A DNA stretch of 6,773 nucleotides from Anaerolineales bacterium UBA6668 (GTDB taxonomy: Bacteria > Chloroflexota > Anaerolineae > Anaerolineales > UBA6668): contig DKKK01000057.1 of assembly GCA_002455215.1 (NCBI GenBank), positions 1 to 6,773 on the forward strand, in the 5' to 3' direction. Of this stretch, positions 6,601-6,773 are shown in pieces. Below the pieces are notes generated by a model. That model was not told the origin of the DNA, made no database searches, and saw only the letters and a list, made by a program, of their open reading frames with translations. Position 1 is the first letter of the stretch. Every line of letters begins with the position of its first letter. A program made the position numbers and the translations under genes.

Positions 6601-6711
6601 ACGACCCAACCGCTTTTGCTGGCAGGGGTGGTGGCTTGGCAGGCAGAAGCTGGCGCAGAGTTGGAGATGGGTCCGTATTTGATTGCAGAAATGGTGGAAA
6701 GGGTTGGTTAA
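3667..6711 (+). CDS. DNA polymerase III alpha subunit, short DnaE2/ImuC-like form
   Basis: A complete 1014-aa C-family DNA polymerase. Order of domains: PHP (about 1-200), catalytic core with SRGSAAGS (324-331), PDIDTD (363-368, the paired catalytic aspartates), HYRPRSA (398-404), HLSVHPGG (470-477), KIDLLG with the third catalytic aspartate D518, and GYGFPKAHAASYA (about 714-726); a helix-hairpin-helix-like segment (about 794-830); a QQRLF beta-clamp-binding type motif (867-871); and an OB fold (about 928-1010). The length is nearer to DnaE2/ImuC (about 1030-1080) than to replicative DnaE1 (about 1160), and HYRPRSA plus the HPGG block also resemble DnaE2, which does error-prone translesion synthesis. 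The PHP metal site is degenerate: T6 replaces the middle His of HLHxH and D40 the His of LTDH. GTG 3667 is the only plausible start: an in-frame TAA lies at 3625-3627 with no ATG, GTG or TTG between. No ribosome binding site is visible. No imuA/imuB neighbour is present, so a translesion role is inferred; a second replicative-type DnaE remains possible. Confidence 0.92.
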   Translation: MPIHLTAHSAYSLQAGLCLPRELAQAAQQNAMPAIGLTDDGLLSGAVEFVQACAEVGVKPLLGLEIALQVGASPPSKLTLLAQDRTGWKNLCQLSTAQAFAAPHHSLSLTELAAASVGLLAFESATNDPHGLRLQALRDIFPASLYVALTDPDRAYPLTRLAQQYQLPSVVRHPLYYLHASQAPLQRVVSAIRHNLPIHHLPDSLCAPAYAHFLSPAELSQRFWHFPTALANTLEVAERIHLQLPLGVPHLPRIPLPAGVSADDALRQQAYAGAMRHYGELTPHITARLEHELGVIARMGFAPVFLIVQEALDFARQQDIPHSSRGSAAGSLVAHCLGITSPDPLSLNLYFERFLNPARSSPPDIDTDLCSRRRDEVIQHVFERYGSERVAMVATVNHYRPRSALADVAKAYGLPPQTARQLASHLPHHYFGERPSATPDQPPFASLAQQFPHYATVFESAQALLKLPRHLSVHPGGVVVAPQSLTELTALMPSGAKGVTITQFDLEAVEALGLVKIDLLGIRGLTVLGDVAGFVQSTRPAEFASPLAVLDSAGESDARVAERIENGQTIGCFQVESPGMRAILREIRARSVDDIMAALALFRPGPLMGGLKSAFVRRFRQLEAVQHLHPALANLLDDTFGVILYQEQVLRLAHQLAGLSLAEADLLRRAMSHFDPGKQMQTLQEKFIRETQARTGMGADTAGRVWEMMAAFAGYGFPKAHAASYARVAWQSAYCKEYFPAEFMAAVLANWGGYYSQRVYLSEARRLGLGIHPPQLQVSRRDFAAIALPGQPKALYMGLDQVKGLTQRTIERILQLRPFYSLEDFLTRADPRPPEALALASVGGLSDFGNIPTVQKIVQSGSWQAGQQRLFGFESEPLPDWSLEQKLNAQQELLGCSVSAHPLELHRKMLEQAGAISLLAASEQQGKRVVVAGIRQTMRKVHLRRGESALALTLEDASGMLAVWVPPLVFARFSRLWGTTQPLLLAGVVAWQAEAGAELEMGPYLIAEMVERVG

Positions 6712-6715
6712 AGCA

Positions 6716-6748
6716 AATCGGCTTGCAAGTTTCTGATAAAAGCCGATT
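6716..6748. terminator. Hairpin just downstream of the polymerase gene, possible terminator
   Basis: AATCGGCTT (6716-6724) and AAGCCGATT (6740-6748) form a perfect 9-bp stem with a 15-base loop, beginning 4 bases after the polymerase stop. No T run follows on either strand, so it is not a canonical intrinsic terminator; it may stabilise the mRNA 3' end, act with Rho, or be a binding site. The remaining 25 bases of the window show nothing recognisable. Confidence 0.4.
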
Positions 6749-6773
6749 GAGCTGTGAGCCGTGAAGGATTCGT

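Overview
The window reads as a chromosomal segment of a moderately GC-rich bacterium. Hand counts on sampled lines give about 55-63% GC in the DNA polymerase gene but only about 38-40% in the first ~800 bases. The mix of a PIN-toxin/Phd-like pair, a UGT80-like glycosyltransferase, a DinB-fold protein, a compact DnaE and intergenic heptamer and nonamer arrays fits Chloroflexota, with filamentous cyanobacteria as an alternative. This is a weak inference; no rRNA or species marker is present.

Layout. (1) Positions 32-655, minus strand: a type II toxin-antitoxin locus with the toxin first. The VapC/PIN toxin carries a one-base frameshift near 527-529 that splits it into 43 codons plus the rest; the Phd-like antitoxin follows 2 bases later. 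(2) Positions 656-918: AT-rich intergenic DNA with a small A/T palindrome and a possible 43-codon ORF that overlaps the glycosyltransferase stop by ATGA. (3) Positions 919-2223, minus strand: a complete GT1-family glycosyltransferase. (4) Positions 2224-2657: no ordinary gene. It holds 25 perfectly phased 7-bp repeats (2233-2407), a 77-bp spacer, and a 45-bp repeat built from 9-bp sub-units (2485-2684). (5) Positions 2658-3536, minus strand: a two-gene unit of a 94-aa helical protein of unknown function followed by a DinB-fold protein whose last eight codons lie in the repeat array. (6) Positions 3537-3666: a divergent promoter region. (7) Positions 3667-6711, plus strand: a complete 1014-aa DNA polymerase III alpha subunit of the short, DnaE2/ImuC-like kind, followed by a hairpin at 6716-6748.

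How they work together: the clear functional units are the (broken) toxin-antitoxin pair and the 94-aa/DinB pair. The glycosyltransferase may be read from its own promoter or by read-through across the arrays. The polymerase is divergently transcribed and has no ImuA/ImuB partner in view. No complete novel defence or mobile system is visible. The most unusual material is the double repeat tract between the glycosyltransferase and DinB genes and its intrusion into the DinB 3' end.
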